A stretch of 49,570 bases of DNA from Acidimicrobiales bacterium (GCA_035540975.1 DATLFN010000034.1:1-49570); one strand, 5' to 3'; numbered from the stretch's first letter, positions 25,169 through 34,801 are shown. The notes: generated from the letters alone by a model not told the origin. Numbers and translations are program-made.

Positions 25169-25214
25169 TCTGGCACCGGGATCCGGCGCCCGGGTGTCGA
25201 TTCCCGGTGCCAGA
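25169..25214. terminator. Hairpin after thiE, between convergent genes
   Basis: A 13-bp perfect stem (25169-25181 with 25202-25214) and a 20-base loop. The right arm contains TCGATTCCCGGTGC, nearly the same as in the hairpin at 37097-37147. Likely a terminator for thiE and for the minus-strand hydrolase. Confidence 0.65.
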
Positions 25215-25227
25215 CGGCCGCTGGGGC

Positions 25228-25986
25228 TCAGGACTGGCGGTCGAGCCAGCCCAGGAGGACAGCGATGGCGCGGGGGTCGTGGCGCAGGCGGCTGCCCGCC
25301 CCGCTGAGCACGCGGAGCTCGACCTGGCCCTCGGCGGCGTCCGCCAGGGCGCGGGCGTCCATCACCGAGACGTCGTCGTCCTCGGCGCCGTGCACCAGCA
25401 GGACGGGCCGGGGCGGGACCTTGCCGATGAGGGCGATGGGCCGTATGTCGCTGAGCTCGCGGGCCCACGCCGCGGGGTCGCGGGGGAACGCCTGGTCGCG
25501 GACCACCCCGATGGTGCGGGCGTGGTGGGCGAAGCGCTTGGGGTCGGCGGCCCAGGCGTCGAAGTCGGCGGGCGCCGAGAACGACGCCACCCCGCCGACC
25601 CGCTCGTCCTCGCCGGCCGCGCACAGCGCCAGTGAGCCGCCGGTGCTGAACCCGCACAGCCAGACGCCGTCGACGTCGGTGACCTCCAGCAGGTAGTCGA
25701 CCGCCGCCCGCAGGTCGGCGACCCACCCGCCCAGCGAGAAGTCACCCTCCGACTCCCCGGTGCCCCGGAAGTTGAAGGTGAGGACGACCCACCCGGCGTC
25801 CGCCGCGATGCGGTCGGCCAGGTGCGGGTACGTGCGGGCGGCCGTGGCCGCGCCGCCCGGTCCGCTCGGGAAGCCGTGGCACACGACGAGCCCGTGACGG
25901 GTCAGCCCGGGCCCGCCCGACGTCGCCGGCGGCCGGGCCAGGTACCCGCGCAGGCGCAGGCCCCCCGAGTCGATCGCCGTGTCCAC
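25228..25986 (-). CDS. Alpha/beta hydrolase
   Basis: 252 residues. Oxyanion region VVCHGFPSGPGG near 35-45, nucleophile elbow GFSTGG (Ser about 117), acid in HGAEDDDV and catalytic His in SRLRHDP near the C terminus complete the triad. Family members are esterases, lipases or peptidases; no signal peptide, so cytosolic. GTG start preceded by TACCGT and six bases. Substrate unknown. Confidence 0.88.
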   Translation of the reverse strand: MDTAIDSGGLRLRGYLARPPATSGGPGLTRHGLVVCHGFPSGPGGAATAARTYPHLADRIAADAGWVVLTFNFRGTGESEGDFSLGGWVADLRAAVDYLLEVTDVDGVWLCGFSTGGSLALCAAGEDERVGGVASFSAPADFDAWAADPKRFAHHARTIGVVRDQAFPRDPAAWARELSDIRPIALIGKVPPRPVLLVHGAEDDDVSVMDARALADAAEGQVELRVLSGAGSRLRHDPRAIAVLLGWLDRQS

Positions 25987-25998
25987 GCTGCCACGGTA
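25987..25998 (-). promoter_or_regulatory. Leaderless -10 box of the hydrolase gene
   Basis: TACCGT (25998-25993 on the minus strand), six bases, then GTG at 25986. Confidence 0.5.
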
Positions 25999-26196
25999 CG
26001 CCCGGACGGCTCCTCCCGCCCGTCACTTCGACCCGGTTCGCGCCGTCCCTCGTACCGACCGGACCGGTTCGACGCGTTCGCCGCGCCGGGTCCGTGGTCC
26101 GTGGCCGCACTCGCCGGAGGCGGCCTCTGCGGCTGCGGACCGGCGATCCGACGCGACCGGACGGAGTGAGCGGAGCGAACGAACGACGTGGAAAGG

Positions 26197-26409
26197 TCAG
26201 CCGGTGCACCGCCGGCACGGGCGGTACCCGCGGTTGCGGGCTTCGGGCAGCGAGTCGGGCCCGAAGGTGGCGAACCGCTCCGACGCCAGGAGGTCGTCGA
26301 GCCGGCAGGCGGGCCCGGCCGCGCCGAGGTCGTGCACCACCATGGCCCGCTTGTCGCCCAGCCACCGGTGGTGGCGGAACCGGGCCGGACGGGCCGGTTC
26401 GCCGGTCAT
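26197..26409 (-). CDS. Small conserved-looking protein, unknown function
   Basis: 70 residues. The text FRHHRWLGDKRAMVVHDL, CRLDDLLAS, FATFGPDSLPEARNRGYRPCRRC is ordered and typical of a real protein; the GYRPCRRC end resembles the end of the Ada-type zinc-binding domain, but only three cysteines are present, so metal binding is doubtful. No promoter box was found upstream; a 12-bp hairpin at 26437-26466 lies just before the start. Confidence 0.6.
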   Translation of the reverse strand: MTGEPARPARFRHHRWLGDKRAMVVHDLGAAGPACRLDDLLASERFATFGPDSLPEARNRGYRPCRRCTG

Positions 26410-26436
26410 GCCGCCCCCGATCGGGCCGGGGACGGC

Positions 26437-26466
26437 GACGAGGGAGCGCCGGAGCGCTCCCTCGTC
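26437..26466. terminator. 12-bp stem-loop
   Basis: Perfect 12-bp stem (26437-26448 with 26455-26466) with a six-base loop in a 266-base region that has no large gene. It could end a transcript coming from the 26634 mini-frame on the minus strand. Confidence 0.5.
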
Positions 26467-26580
26467 TCGAACATCACTGGAAAGGACCCGAGCTTCGGAC
26501 GTCGTCGGAAGGGACCATGCTCCGACCCGGGTGCTCAGGCGGTGTCTGGCTGGGTCTCGCCGGGTGGTCCAGCTGCCGCG

Positions 26581-26634
26581 TCAGCGGCCAGCCACCTCCA
26601 GGGTCCCGAAACGTTGACTGTGCAGTTGGACCAC
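26581..26634 (-). other. 17-codon mini-frame behind a very strong Shine-Dalgarno
   Basis: On the minus strand AAAGGAGGTG is followed directly by GTGGTCCAACTGCAC and a frame encoding VVQLHSQRFGTLEVAGR, then TGA at 26581. The GTG overlaps the SD; the in-frame CTG three codons on has better spacing. The peptide looks like the first residues of FliW-type proteins (LHSxRFGxLEV), so this may be a decayed gene start or a leader peptide. Confidence 0.3.
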
Positions 26635-26675
26635 CTCCTTTCTCTGGTACGCCCATGAAACCACATCGCAACCCG

Positions 26676-27134
26676 TCATGCGCGCGCCATTCCGCCCGCC
26701 GCTTCGTCGGGTGGCGCCTCGGGGCCGATGGCGCCGATCGCCTCCAGATAGCTCATCTGGGCGTCCAGCACGGCGTGGACCTGGGTGGCCGTGTAGGGCG
26801 ACCCGACCGCCTCGGCCCGGGTGAGCACGTAGTCGACCGTCTCCGCCCCGCCGACCACCACGGGACCGTCGGGCTGGGGCGAGTGGCCGTTCCCCGACAC
26901 GCCCTTCATGCGGAAGTACTCCAGGTTCCAGTCGATGATGCGCCGGACGTCGTCGTAGCTGAGGACGGCGCTCACCTCGAAGGGCAGGTTCTCCGCCACC
27001 CACTGCACGGCCTCGTCGAGGTCGAAGGTGGGCTGGGGGGGTACGGCGTCGAGGCGGCGGGCCTCCCGACCGACGACCACGGCGGCGATGGCGAAGACGA
27101 TCGCCACGACGATCACGCCGTAGATCACGACCAT
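26676..27134 (-). CDS. Membrane-anchored protein of unknown function
   Basis: 152 residues. One N-terminal transmembrane helix (residues 2-22, VVIYGVIVVAIVFAIAAVVVG), then a soluble domain with FDLDEAVQWVAENLPFEVSAVLSYDDVRRIIDWNLEYFRMKG and a C-terminal helix region. The soluble part probably faces the cytoplasm. I do not recognise a named domain. ATG preceded by TACTGT and six bases; its promoter is back to back with that of the divergent MBL hydrolase. Confidence 0.75.
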   Translation of the reverse strand: MVVIYGVIVVAIVFAIAAVVVGREARRLDAVPPQPTFDLDEAVQWVAENLPFEVSAVLSYDDVRRIIDWNLEYFRMKGVSGNGHSPQPDGPVVVGGAETVDYVLTRAEAVGSPYTATQVHAVLDAQMSYLEAIGAIGPEAPPDEAAGGMARA

Positions 27135-27168
27135 TGGCGGACAGTACCGCGGGCTACGGTCTCGCCCC
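27135..27168. promoter_or_regulatory. Back-to-back leaderless promoters
   Basis: Minus strand: TACTGT (27146-27141), six bases, ATG at 27134. Plus strand: TACGGT (27155-27160), eight bases, GTG at 27169. The whole intergenic region is 34 bases, so both genes must use these boxes. Confidence 0.6.
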
Positions 27169-27777
27169 GTGCTGCACCACGAGGACGACCGCGCCGAGAT
27201 CCACCGGGTCGTCGTGGGGCCGCTCTCGACCAACGTGCACGTCCTGCGCTGCAAGGCGACGGGCGAGGCGGTCCTCCTCGACGCCGCCGACGACGCCCCC
27301 CAGCTGGTCCGCATGTGCCGCCGGCTCGGCGTCGGGCGGGTCCTCCAGACCCACGGCCACCACGACCACGTCGCCGCCGTGCCCGGCGTGCGGGCGGCCG
27401 GGCTCCCCGTCGGGATCGCGCCGGCCGACGCCTTCATGCTCCGCTCCGGAGACGCCGACTTCGCCCTGGTCGACGGGGAGGTGCTCGACGTCGGCGGCCT
27501 GCGCCTGCGCACCGTGTTCACGCCCGGCCACACGCCGGGGTCCACCTCCTTCGTCCTCGAGGGCCACCTCGTCCTCTTCGCCGGCGACACCCTCTTCCCT
27601 GGCGGCCCCGGCGCCACCCGGCCTCCCTACGGGGACTTCCCGGCCATCATCCGGTCCATCTCGGAGCGCCTCCTCCCCCTCGACGCCGACACCGTGGTGA
27701 TGCCGGGCCACGGCGCGGACACCACCATCGGGACCGAGCGCCCCCACCTCGACGAGTGGGTCGCGAGGGGCTGGTAG
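27169..27777 (+). CDS. MBL-fold metallo-hydrolase (glyoxalase II-like)
   Basis: 202 residues. Two-metal site is complete: THGHHDHVA (HxHxDH) about 65-71, GHTPGS, AGDTLFPGG and MPGHGADTTIG. This is the pattern of the hydroxyacylglutathione-hydrolase-like subgroup; the thioester substrate is unknown. GTG start from the leaderless box. The stop lies two bases before the nitroreductase start. Confidence 0.9.
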   Translation: MLHHEDDRAEIHRVVVGPLSTNVHVLRCKATGEAVLLDAADDAPQLVRMCRRLGVGRVLQTHGHHDHVAAVPGVRAAGLPVGIAPADAFMLRSGDADFALVDGEVLDVGGLRLRTVFTPGHTPGSTSFVLEGHLVLFAGDTLFPGGPGATRPPYGDFPAIIRSISERLLPLDADTVVMPGHGADTTIGTERPHLDEWVARGW

Positions 27778-27779
27778 CA

Positions 27780-28364
27780 GTGGACGCCCTCGACGCCATC
27801 TTCGCCCGCCGCTCCACCGGCCGGCTCACCGAACCGGCTCCCGCCGGCCGCGACCTCAGCCGCATCCTGGAGGCGGCGGCCGCCGCGCCCGACCACGGGG
27901 AGCTGCGCCCGTTCCGGTTCGTGATCCTCCAGGGCCATGCCAAGGACGCCTTCGGGCAGGTGCTGGCCGACGCCTACCTCCACCGCTGCGAGGCGGTGGG
28001 CGCCCAGCCCACGCCCGGCCAGCTCGACAAGGAGCGGACCAAGCTGGGGCGGGCGCCGCTCGTGCTGGTGGTGGGTGCCGTCCACCGCCACAGCGAGACC
28101 ATCCCCTGGGTCGAGCAGTTCGCCGCCGCCGCGGCCGCCGCCCAGAACGTCCTCGTGGCCGCCACCGCGCTCGGCTACGGCTCGATGTGGCGCACCGGCG
28201 ACGCCGCCTACGACCCGCGGGTGAAGGCCGCTCTCGGCCTCGGCGAGCACGACGCCATCGTCGGCTTCCTGTACCTGGGCACCCCCCACGAGGGCGACGC
28301 CAAGGGCAGTCGCCGGCCCGACCCCGCCGGCCTGGTGGAGCGGTGGGAGCCGCCCGCCGGCTGA
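27780..28364 (+). CDS. Nitroreductase family protein
   Basis: 194 residues with the FMN-binding outline: RRSTGRLTEPAP near the N terminus, LEAAAAAPDHGELRPFRFVI, EQFAAAAAAAQNVLVAATALGYGSMWRTG and FLYLGTPHEG. Closest in layout to YdjA-type small nitroreductases, FMN-dependent NAD(P)H oxidoreductases. GTG start two bases after the MBL gene stop, so same transcript. Confidence 0.9.
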   Translation: MDALDAIFARRSTGRLTEPAPAGRDLSRILEAAAAAPDHGELRPFRFVILQGHAKDAFGQVLADAYLHRCEAVGAQPTPGQLDKERTKLGRAPLVLVVGAVHRHSETIPWVEQFAAAAAAAQNVLVAATALGYGSMWRTGDAAYDPRVKAALGLGEHDAIVGFLYLGTPHEGDAKGSRRPDPAGLVERWEPPAG

Positions 28365-28404
28365 CGAGCGGCCGCCCCTGCTCGGAACGAACGAGGTCGA
28401 AGCA

Positions 28405-30552
28405 CTACTCGGTGGCGGTCAGGGGGTCGCGGGGCTCGGTGATGACCCGCACCTCGTTCGGCAACCCCTCGACCTTCACGTTGCCGTCCTCGGCCAGCAC
28501 CTCGACGCGCCGGCCGGCCAGGGGGATGCGCTCCACCTTGAGGCGGCGGATCTCGGGCGGCAGGGCGGGCGACACCCAGACCAGGCCGTGGGGCACCCAC
28601 GGGTCGAGGCGCAGCAGCACGCGCAGGAACATCAGCGGCGCGGCCGCCGACCACGCCTGGGGCTGGCACGACGTCGGGTAGCCCACCACGCCGGGGTACT
28701 CCGACCGGTCCATGCCGGTGAACAGCTCCGGGAGCCGCCCACCTTGGCTGTGGGCGGCGTCGAGCATGGCCAGGACGACCCGCTGCGCCTCCTCGACGAA
28801 CCCGTAGCGCATGAGGCCGGCGGCGATGATGGCGTTGTCGTGGGGCCAGACCGACCCGCAGTGGTAGCTGATCGGGTTGTAGCCGCCCATGGTGGTGGCC
28901 AGCGTGCGCACGCCCCACCCGCTGAACATCTCGGGCGACATGAGCCTCTCCGCCACCAGGGGCGCCTTGTCCTTGTCCACGATGCCGGTCCACAGGCAGT
29001 GGCCCATGTTCGACGCCAGCGAGTCCACCGGCCGCTTCCGGCCGTCGAGGGCGATGGCGTACCAGCCCTTGTCCTCCAGCCAGAAGTCCCGGTTGAACCT
29101 GGCCTTCAGCTCCGCCGCCTTGGCCCGGTAGCGCTCGGCGGTGGCCGTGTCCCTCTGCTCGGTGGCGAAGTGCATGCGCGCCAGGTAGGCGCCGTAGACG
29201 TAGCCCTGCACCTCGCACAGGGCGATGGGCGGCTTGGCCACCTCGCCGTCGGCGAAGCGCACGCCGTCCCACGAGTCCTTCCAGCCCTGGTTCGCCAGCC
29301 CCCGGTCGCTGGCCCGCTGGTACTCGACGTAGCCGTCGCCGTCCCGGTCGCCGTACTCCTCGATCCACTCCATGGCCCGGTCGGCGTGGGGCATCAGCTG
29401 GTCGACGATCTCGCCGGCCAGCCCCCACCGGCGCATCTCCCCCAGCAGCATCACGAACAGCGGCGTGGCGTCCGCCGACCCGTAGTAGACGTGGCCGCCG
29501 CCCAGCGAGAGCGACGCCGCCTCGCCGAAGCGCATCTCGTGGAGGATCTTCCCCGGCTCCTCGTCCCGGCGGGGATCGACGCGGGTGCCCTGGAAGCGGG
29601 CCAGCGTCTGGAGCGTGCCCAGGGCGAGGTCGGGGTCGACGAGCAGCGCCATCCAGGCCGTGAGGATCGAGTCGCGGCCGAACAGGGTCATGAACCACGG
29701 GGCGCCGGCCGCCACCACCGCCCGCTCGGGGAAGTCGGGGTCGAAGATGCGCAGCGCGCCGAGGTCCTCGGCGCTGTGCCGCACCGCCCGCCGCAGGCCC
29801 TCGTGGTTGGTGTGCACGGCGGGCATCTGCTTGCGCCACCGCGCCATGCGCTCGACCGGCGTGGCCCGGCTCACCGGCTCCCCGCACGGGTAGCGGGGCT
29901 CGATGGGCTCGCCGTCGATGAGGGGGGTGAGCTGGGTGCACGTCGTCCACTCGGAGCGGGCGGGGACGATGACCTCGAACATGGCCCGGCCGGTGCCGAT
30001 CTGGGCCCGCTGGCTGAACGACACCTTGGCGCCCCGCCGGAACGCCCCCTTGCGCACCCGGAAGACCAGGGCGCCGCCCTCCTCGGACACCTCCAGCTCG
30101 CGGTCGGGGTCGGTGCCGGCGCGGCCCTCCTTCACGTCGAAGAGGTGGGCGAAGTCGGCGTCCATCACGAACTCCACCGCGCAGTAGGCCGGTTCGTCGG
30201 CGAAGTTGCGGATGACCAGGTCCTCGCGCATCCCCCGGCCGATGTACCGGTGGCGCAGCACCAGCAGCGTGCTGTCCGCCTGTCCGGACCGGGGCCGCGT
30301 GCGGGACACGAAGACGCCGCTGAACGGGTCGCTCGTGGTGGCCGCCAGCGGCTCGGGGGACTGGCCGTTGATGCGCAGCTCGAAGCGGGAGAGGAAGCGG
30401 CTGTCCCTGAAGAACAGCCCGTGAGCCGCCCCGCCCACCAGGTCGCCCGACCGCCCGGAGATGCAGAAGGCGGAACCCTGCACGAGCGTGACGATGCCGT
30501 CGTGCGACCCGAGGGCCACGCTCTCGCCCGTGAAGTTCCACCCCTCCGCCAC
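28405..30552 (-). CDS. Amylo-alpha-1,6-glucosidase / glycogen-debranching-type glycosidase
   Basis: 715 residues. N-terminal beta domain (GDE_N_bis type; NFTGESVALGSHDGIVTLVQG, GLFFRDSRFLS) followed by an alpha/alpha-barrel: GAPWFMTLFGRDSILTAWMALL, GNPWKDSWD-like GWKDSWDGVRFADG, VYGAYLARM, and NPISYHCGSVWPHDNAIIAAGLMRYG, where the acidic catalytic residues are expected. Such enzymes remove alpha-1,6 branches or related glucosides. No signal peptide. GTG start is preceded by TAGCCT and seven bases. Confidence 0.9.
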   Translation of the reverse strand: MAEGWNFTGESVALGSHDGIVTLVQGSAFCISGRSGDLVGGAAHGLFFRDSRFLSRFELRINGQSPEPLAATTSDPFSGVFVSRTRPRSGQADSTLLVLRHRYIGRGMREDLVIRNFADEPAYCAVEFVMDADFAHLFDVKEGRAGTDPDRELEVSEEGGALVFRVRKGAFRRGAKVSFSQRAQIGTGRAMFEVIVPARSEWTTCTQLTPLIDGEPIEPRYPCGEPVSRATPVERMARWRKQMPAVHTNHEGLRRAVRHSAEDLGALRIFDPDFPERAVVAAGAPWFMTLFGRDSILTAWMALLVDPDLALGTLQTLARFQGTRVDPRRDEEPGKILHEMRFGEAASLSLGGGHVYYGSADATPLFVMLLGEMRRWGLAGEIVDQLMPHADRAMEWIEEYGDRDGDGYVEYQRASDRGLANQGWKDSWDGVRFADGEVAKPPIALCEVQGYVYGAYLARMHFATEQRDTATAERYRAKAAELKARFNRDFWLEDKGWYAIALDGRKRPVDSLASNMGHCLWTGIVDKDKAPLVAERLMSPEMFSGWGVRTLATTMGGYNPISYHCGSVWPHDNAIIAAGLMRYGFVEEAQRVVLAMLDAAHSQGGRLPELFTGMDRSEYPGVVGYPTSCQPQAWSAAAPLMFLRVLLRLDPWVPHGLVWVSPALPPEIRRLKVERIPLAGRRVEVLAEDGNVKVEGLPNEVRVITEPRDPLTATE

Positions 30553-30565
30553 AAGAGCGAGGCTA
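30553..30565 (-). promoter_or_regulatory. Leaderless -10 box of the debranching gene
   Basis: TAGCCT (30565-30560 on the minus strand), seven bases, then GTG at 30552. Confidence 0.5.
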
Positions 30566-30604
30566 GGCCAACCCTGCGCCAGCCCGGCGCCGATGAACGA
30601 CAGT

Positions 30605-30637
30605 GCGGGGAGGGCCGGCTCCGCCGGCCCTCCCCGC
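30605..30637. other. 15-bp perfect hairpin between divergent genes
   Basis: Arms 30605-30619 and 30623-30637 with a three-base loop, all G and C except one A/T pair. Terminator-like structure, but both flanking genes point away from it. Confidence 0.6.
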
Positions 30638-30686
30638 CCGACGGGGCTCGCCGAGCAACCTCCGGTTGCGGCGGCGACCACCATTT

Positions 30687-30719
30687 CCACTACCCGCGTA
30701 GTGGTAATAGAATTCGGTC
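30687..30719 (+). promoter_or_regulatory. sufC promoter with overlapping inverted repeat
   Basis: The inverted repeat CCACTACCCGCGTAGTGG (30687-30704) ends just before the -10-like TAGAAT (30708-30713), which is six bases before the GTG at 30720. A protein bound to the repeat would block the promoter. The core CTA-N6-TAG recurs at the sufB promoter (48933-48944). Confidence 0.65.
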
Positions 30720-31468
<749 letters not shown>

Positions 31469-31472
<4 letters not shown>

Positions 31473-32704
31473 CCGGCCTCGACGTCGCCACCATCCGCAA
31501 GGACTTCCCCATCCTCGACCGGGCCCAGGCCGACGGCCGCCCGCTGGTGTACCTCGACTCGGCGGCGTCGTCGCAGAAGCCGCAGGCCGTCCTGGACGCC
31601 ATGGACCACTACTACGAGACGACCCACGCCAACGTGCACCGGGGCGTCTACACCATCGCCGAGCAGGCCACCCGGCTGATGGAAGAGGCGCGCGACAAGG
31701 TGGCCCGGTTCGTGGGGGCCAGTTCGTCGCGCGAGATCGTCTTCGCCAAGAACGGCACCGAGTGCCTCAACCTCGTCGCCCACTCCTGGGGGCGGGCCAA
31801 CCTCAGGCCCGGCGACGCCGTGCTGCTGAGCGAGATCGAGCACCACGCCAACCTGGTGCCCTGGCTCATCCTCAGGGAGCAGCTCGGCTTCGAGCTCCGC
31901 TACATCCCGCTCGGGCAGGACGGCCACCTCGACCTCGCCGACCTCGACCGCCTGGTGGACGGGGTCCGGCTGGTGGGCATCACCGCCATGTCGAACGTTC
32001 TCGGGACGCTCACCCCCGTGCGCCGGATCGCCGATGCGGCCCACGCCGCGGGCGCCGTCGTGGTCGTGGACGGGGCGCAGTACGCGCCGCACCTGGTCAC
32101 CGACGTGACGGAGCTGGGCGCCGACTTCTTCGCCTTCACCGGTCACAAGCTTCTCGGCCCCACCGGGGTCGGGGTGCTGTGGGGCCGCGAGGAGCTGCTC
32201 GACGCCATGCCCCCGTTCCTGGGGGGCGGCGAGATGATCCGCGACGTGCGCCTCGACGGGTTCACGCCCAACGAGCTGCCCTGGAAGTTCGAGGCGGGCA
32301 CCCCGCCCATCGCCGAGACCATCGGCCTGGGCGCGGCCATCGACTACCTCCAGGGCCTGGGCATGGAGGCGGTCCGGGAGCACGAGGTCCGCCTCACCGC
32401 CTACGCCATGCGCACGCTCACCGCCCGCCACGGCGACGACCTGCGGATCTTCGGACCGTCCGAGCCGGCCCAGCGGGGCGGCGTGGTCTCCTTCGCCTAC
32501 AAGGACGTCCACCCCCACGACATCTCGCAGGTGCTGGACCAGGCCGGGGTGTGCGTCCGGGCCGGCCACCACTGCGCCAAGCCGTTGATGCGGCGGCTGG
32601 GCGTCGGCGCCACGGCGCGGGCGTCGTTCTACGTCTACAACGACGAGTCCGACGTGGACGCGCTGGCCGACGCCCTGGACGCCACGTCCGACCTCTTCTG
32701 CTAG
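31469..32704 (+). CDS. sufS: Cysteine desulfurase SufS
   Basis: 411 residues, PLP enzyme that takes sulfur from cysteine. The PLP lysine is in AFTGHKLLGPTG, the cofactor-binding histidine in SEIEHHANLVPW and the active-site Cys in RAGHHCAKPLM near residue 370. Class-II (SufS) layout. It passes the persulfide to SufU encoded 14 bases downstream. ATG overlaps the sufC stop. Confidence 0.96.
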
Positions 32705-32718
32705 GGAGCACCACCGTC

Positions 32719-33225
32719 ATGGGCCTCGAAGACCTGTACCGCGAGATCATCCTCGACCACTACCGGTCGCCGCGGAACCGTGGGGAGCTGGAGTCGCCGC
32801 CCGCCCTCCGGGTCGAGGGCTACAACCCGCTGTGCGGCGACGAGATCGTGGTGTACCTGGTGGTCGAGGACGGCGTGGTCGCCGACCTCAAGATCGGCGG
32901 CCAGGGCTGCTCGATCAGCCAGTCCTCGGCGTCGATGATGTCCGCCGCCGTGAAGGGGCGGACGGTGGCGGAGGCCCGGGCCGTGATCCGCGCCTTCAAG
33001 GGGATGATGTCGATCCACGAGCAGCGGCTGGACGCCGACGGGCAGCCGGAGCCGGCGGGCGCCACCGGGGCGGGGGACGGCGACGCCGTGCAGCTGGGCG
33101 ACCTGGAGGCGCTCCAGGGGGTGGTCCGCTTCCCGGTCCGCATCAAGTGCGCCACCCTGTCGTGGAACACGCTCCAGCAGGGCCTCGACGACGCCGTGGC
33201 GGCGGGGGCGGGCGCCGGCGGGTGA
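32719..33225 (+). CDS. sufU: Sulfur-transfer protein SufU
   Basis: 168 residues. The zinc/sulfur site residues are seen: Cys39 and Asp41 in NPLCGDE, Cys64 in GGQGCSISQSS, and Cys in VRIKCATLSW. The family accepts sulfur from SufS. A 20-residue Gly/Ala/Asp insertion (DADGQPEPAGATGAGDGDA) precedes the last Cys, as in actinobacterial SufU. The end overlaps the ferredoxin GTG. Confidence 0.94.
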   Translation: MGLEDLYREIILDHYRSPRNRGELESPPALRVEGYNPLCGDEIVVYLVVEDGVVADLKIGGQGCSISQSSASMMSAAVKGRTVAEARAVIRAFKGMMSIHEQRLDADGQPEPAGATGAGDGDAVQLGDLEALQGVVRFPVRIKCATLSWNTLQQGLDDAVAAGAGAGG

Positions 33226-33410
33226 GGGTCGTCGTCGACCCGTTGCGCTGCCAGGGCAACGGGATCTGCGCCCGCATCGCGCCGGAGGTCTTCGAGGTCC
33301 GGGCCGGCGCCGGCGCCGTGACGCAGGACGAGCCGGCGCCGTCGCTCGAGCGGGCCGTCCGGGACGCCGCCCGGCGCTGCCCGACCCGCGCCGTCAAGCT
33401 CTCCGCCTGA
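33222..33410 (+). CDS. Small [3Fe-4S]/[4Fe-4S] ferredoxin
   Basis: 62 residues. Cys pattern CQGNGIC, then APEVFEV and a C-terminal ARRCPTRAV: three cysteines, the arrangement of single-cluster 3Fe-4S-type ferredoxins. Electron carrier, placed at the end of the suf operon and possibly a client or electron donor. GTGA overlap with sufU. Confidence 0.88.
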   Translation: MRVVVDPLRCQGNGICARIAPEVFEVRAGAGAVTQDEPAPSLERAVRDAARRCPTRAVKLSA

Positions 33411-33423
33411 CCGCCCCGGCGCC

Positions 33424-34701
33424 GTGCGGTTCCTCGGCTCGTCGTTCCGCCCGCTCCGCCACCGGGACTTCGCCCTCCTGTGGTCGTCGAGCCTGGTGTC
33501 GAACATCGGCACGTGGATGCAGACGGTGGCCGTCGGCGCCCTGGTCACCGCGCAGACGGGGAAGGCGGGGTGGACCGCCCTGGTGGCGGTCGCCGCCTTC
33601 CTGCCCCTCGGCCTGCTCTCGCCGGTGGGCGGCGCCATCGCCGACCGGACCGACCGCCGGCGGTGGCTGCTGGTCGGCAACCTGGTGGAGACGGCCCTCG
33701 CCGGCGGGCTGGCCGTGCTGTCGGCCACCGGCCGGGCCTCGCCCGGGGTCGTCACCTTCGTCGTCTTCCTGGGCGGGTGCATGGCGGCGCTGCTCTTCCC
33801 GGTCCAGCAGGCGCTCGTCCCCGACCTCGTGCCCCGGGACGAGGTGCTCGCCGCGTCGTCGCTCGGCATGGCCCAGTACAACCTGGGCCGGGTCGTGGGG
33901 CCGGCCCTGGCCGCCGTCGTCGTGTCGGTGGGCTCGTTCTCCCTCGCCTTCGCCGTCAACGCCGCGTCGTTCCTGGCCGTGGTGGCGGCCGTCCTCGTGC
34001 TGCGCGTCCCGCCCCGGGAGCCGCCGGCCCCCGAGCGCCTCGGGCGCGCCATCTCCGACGGCGCCCGCGTCGCCTGGCGCGAGCCGGCGTGCCGGTCGGC
34101 CATCGTCCTGATCTCGCTGGCCGCCTTCCTCCTGTCCCCGTTCATCGCGCTCGTCCCGGCCAAGGCGGCGCTGGTGTCGACGGGCAGCGCGGAGACCACG
34201 GCGGCCGTGACCGGCGCGCTCACGACGGCCCAGGGCGTCGGGGCGGTGGCCGGTGCGCTGCTCGTCGCCCCGCTGGCCGACCGCTTCGGACGGCGCCGCA
34301 TGGTGGTGGCGTCCCTCCTGGCCACGGCCGCCGGGCTGTGCGCGTACGCCCTGGCGCCGTCGGTGGCCACCTCGGTGGCCGCCCTCGGGCTCGTGGGCCT
34401 CCTCTACATCGGCGTGCTCACCGGCCTCAGCACCGTCGTGCTCGTACGGGCGCCGGAGGCCTACCGGGCCCGGGTCTCCAGCCTCTTCTTCGTCGCCCTC
34501 GGCACCGTGTACCCGCTCGGCGCGCTGGTCCAGGGCGTGGTGGCGGACCGGGTCGGGCTGGCCGACGCGACCATCGGCGGCGCCCTGGTCCTCGCCGCCG
34601 TCGTCATGTGGATCCGCGTCGCCCGGCCCGCCTTCCTCGCCACACTCGACGACCGGGCCACCGAGCCGGCCGTCGTCCCGCAGGCGGCGCCGGGCGTGTA
34701 G
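33424..34701 (+). CDS. MFS transporter (enterobactin-exporter-like family)
   Basis: 425 residues with about 12 hydrophobic spans. N-terminal FRPLRHRDFALLWSSSLVSNIGTWMQTVAVGALV and ADRTDRRRWLLVGN are typical of the MFS_3 drug/siderophore exporter group. Cargo is unknown. GTG start 14 bases after the ferredoxin, so probably the tail of the suf transcript. Confidence 0.9.
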   Translation: MRFLGSSFRPLRHRDFALLWSSSLVSNIGTWMQTVAVGALVTAQTGKAGWTALVAVAAFLPLGLLSPVGGAIADRTDRRRWLLVGNLVETALAGGLAVLSATGRASPGVVTFVVFLGGCMAALLFPVQQALVPDLVPRDEVLAASSLGMAQYNLGRVVGPALAAVVVSVGSFSLAFAVNAASFLAVVAAVLVLRVPPREPPAPERLGRAISDGARVAWREPACRSAIVLISLAAFLLSPFIALVPAKAALVSTGSAETTAAVTGALTTAQGVGAVAGALLVAPLADRFGRRRMVVASLLATAAGLCAYALAPSVATSVAALGLVGLLYIGVLTGLSTVVLVRAPEAYRARVSSLFFVALGTVYPLGALVQGVVADRVGLADATIGGALVLAAVVMWIRVARPAFLATLDDRATEPAVVPQAAPGV

Positions 34702-34711
34702 CGGGTTCGAT

Positions 34712-34737
34712 TTCTTGGAATGGTTCTTCCATACTGT
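34712..34737 (+). promoter_or_regulatory. Possible promoter with TGGAA-N6-TTCCA repeat
   Basis: The inverted repeat at 34716-34731 abuts a -10-like TACTGT (34732-34737), about 65 bases before the L,D-transpeptidase ATG. Suggests a regulated, leadered transcript. Confidence 0.35.
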
Positions 34738-34801
34738 GGCGTCCAAAGCAGCCGTGATACCGGCGTCGACGCCACTCCGCCCTCTCCGATCGGTCGAGCC
34801 A

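Noticed and set aside
26625-26645. Plus-strand GGACCACCTCCTTTCT resembling the 3' end of 16S rRNA
   Set aside because: No rRNA sequence precedes it; it is the complement of a strong Shine-Dalgarno on the minus strand.
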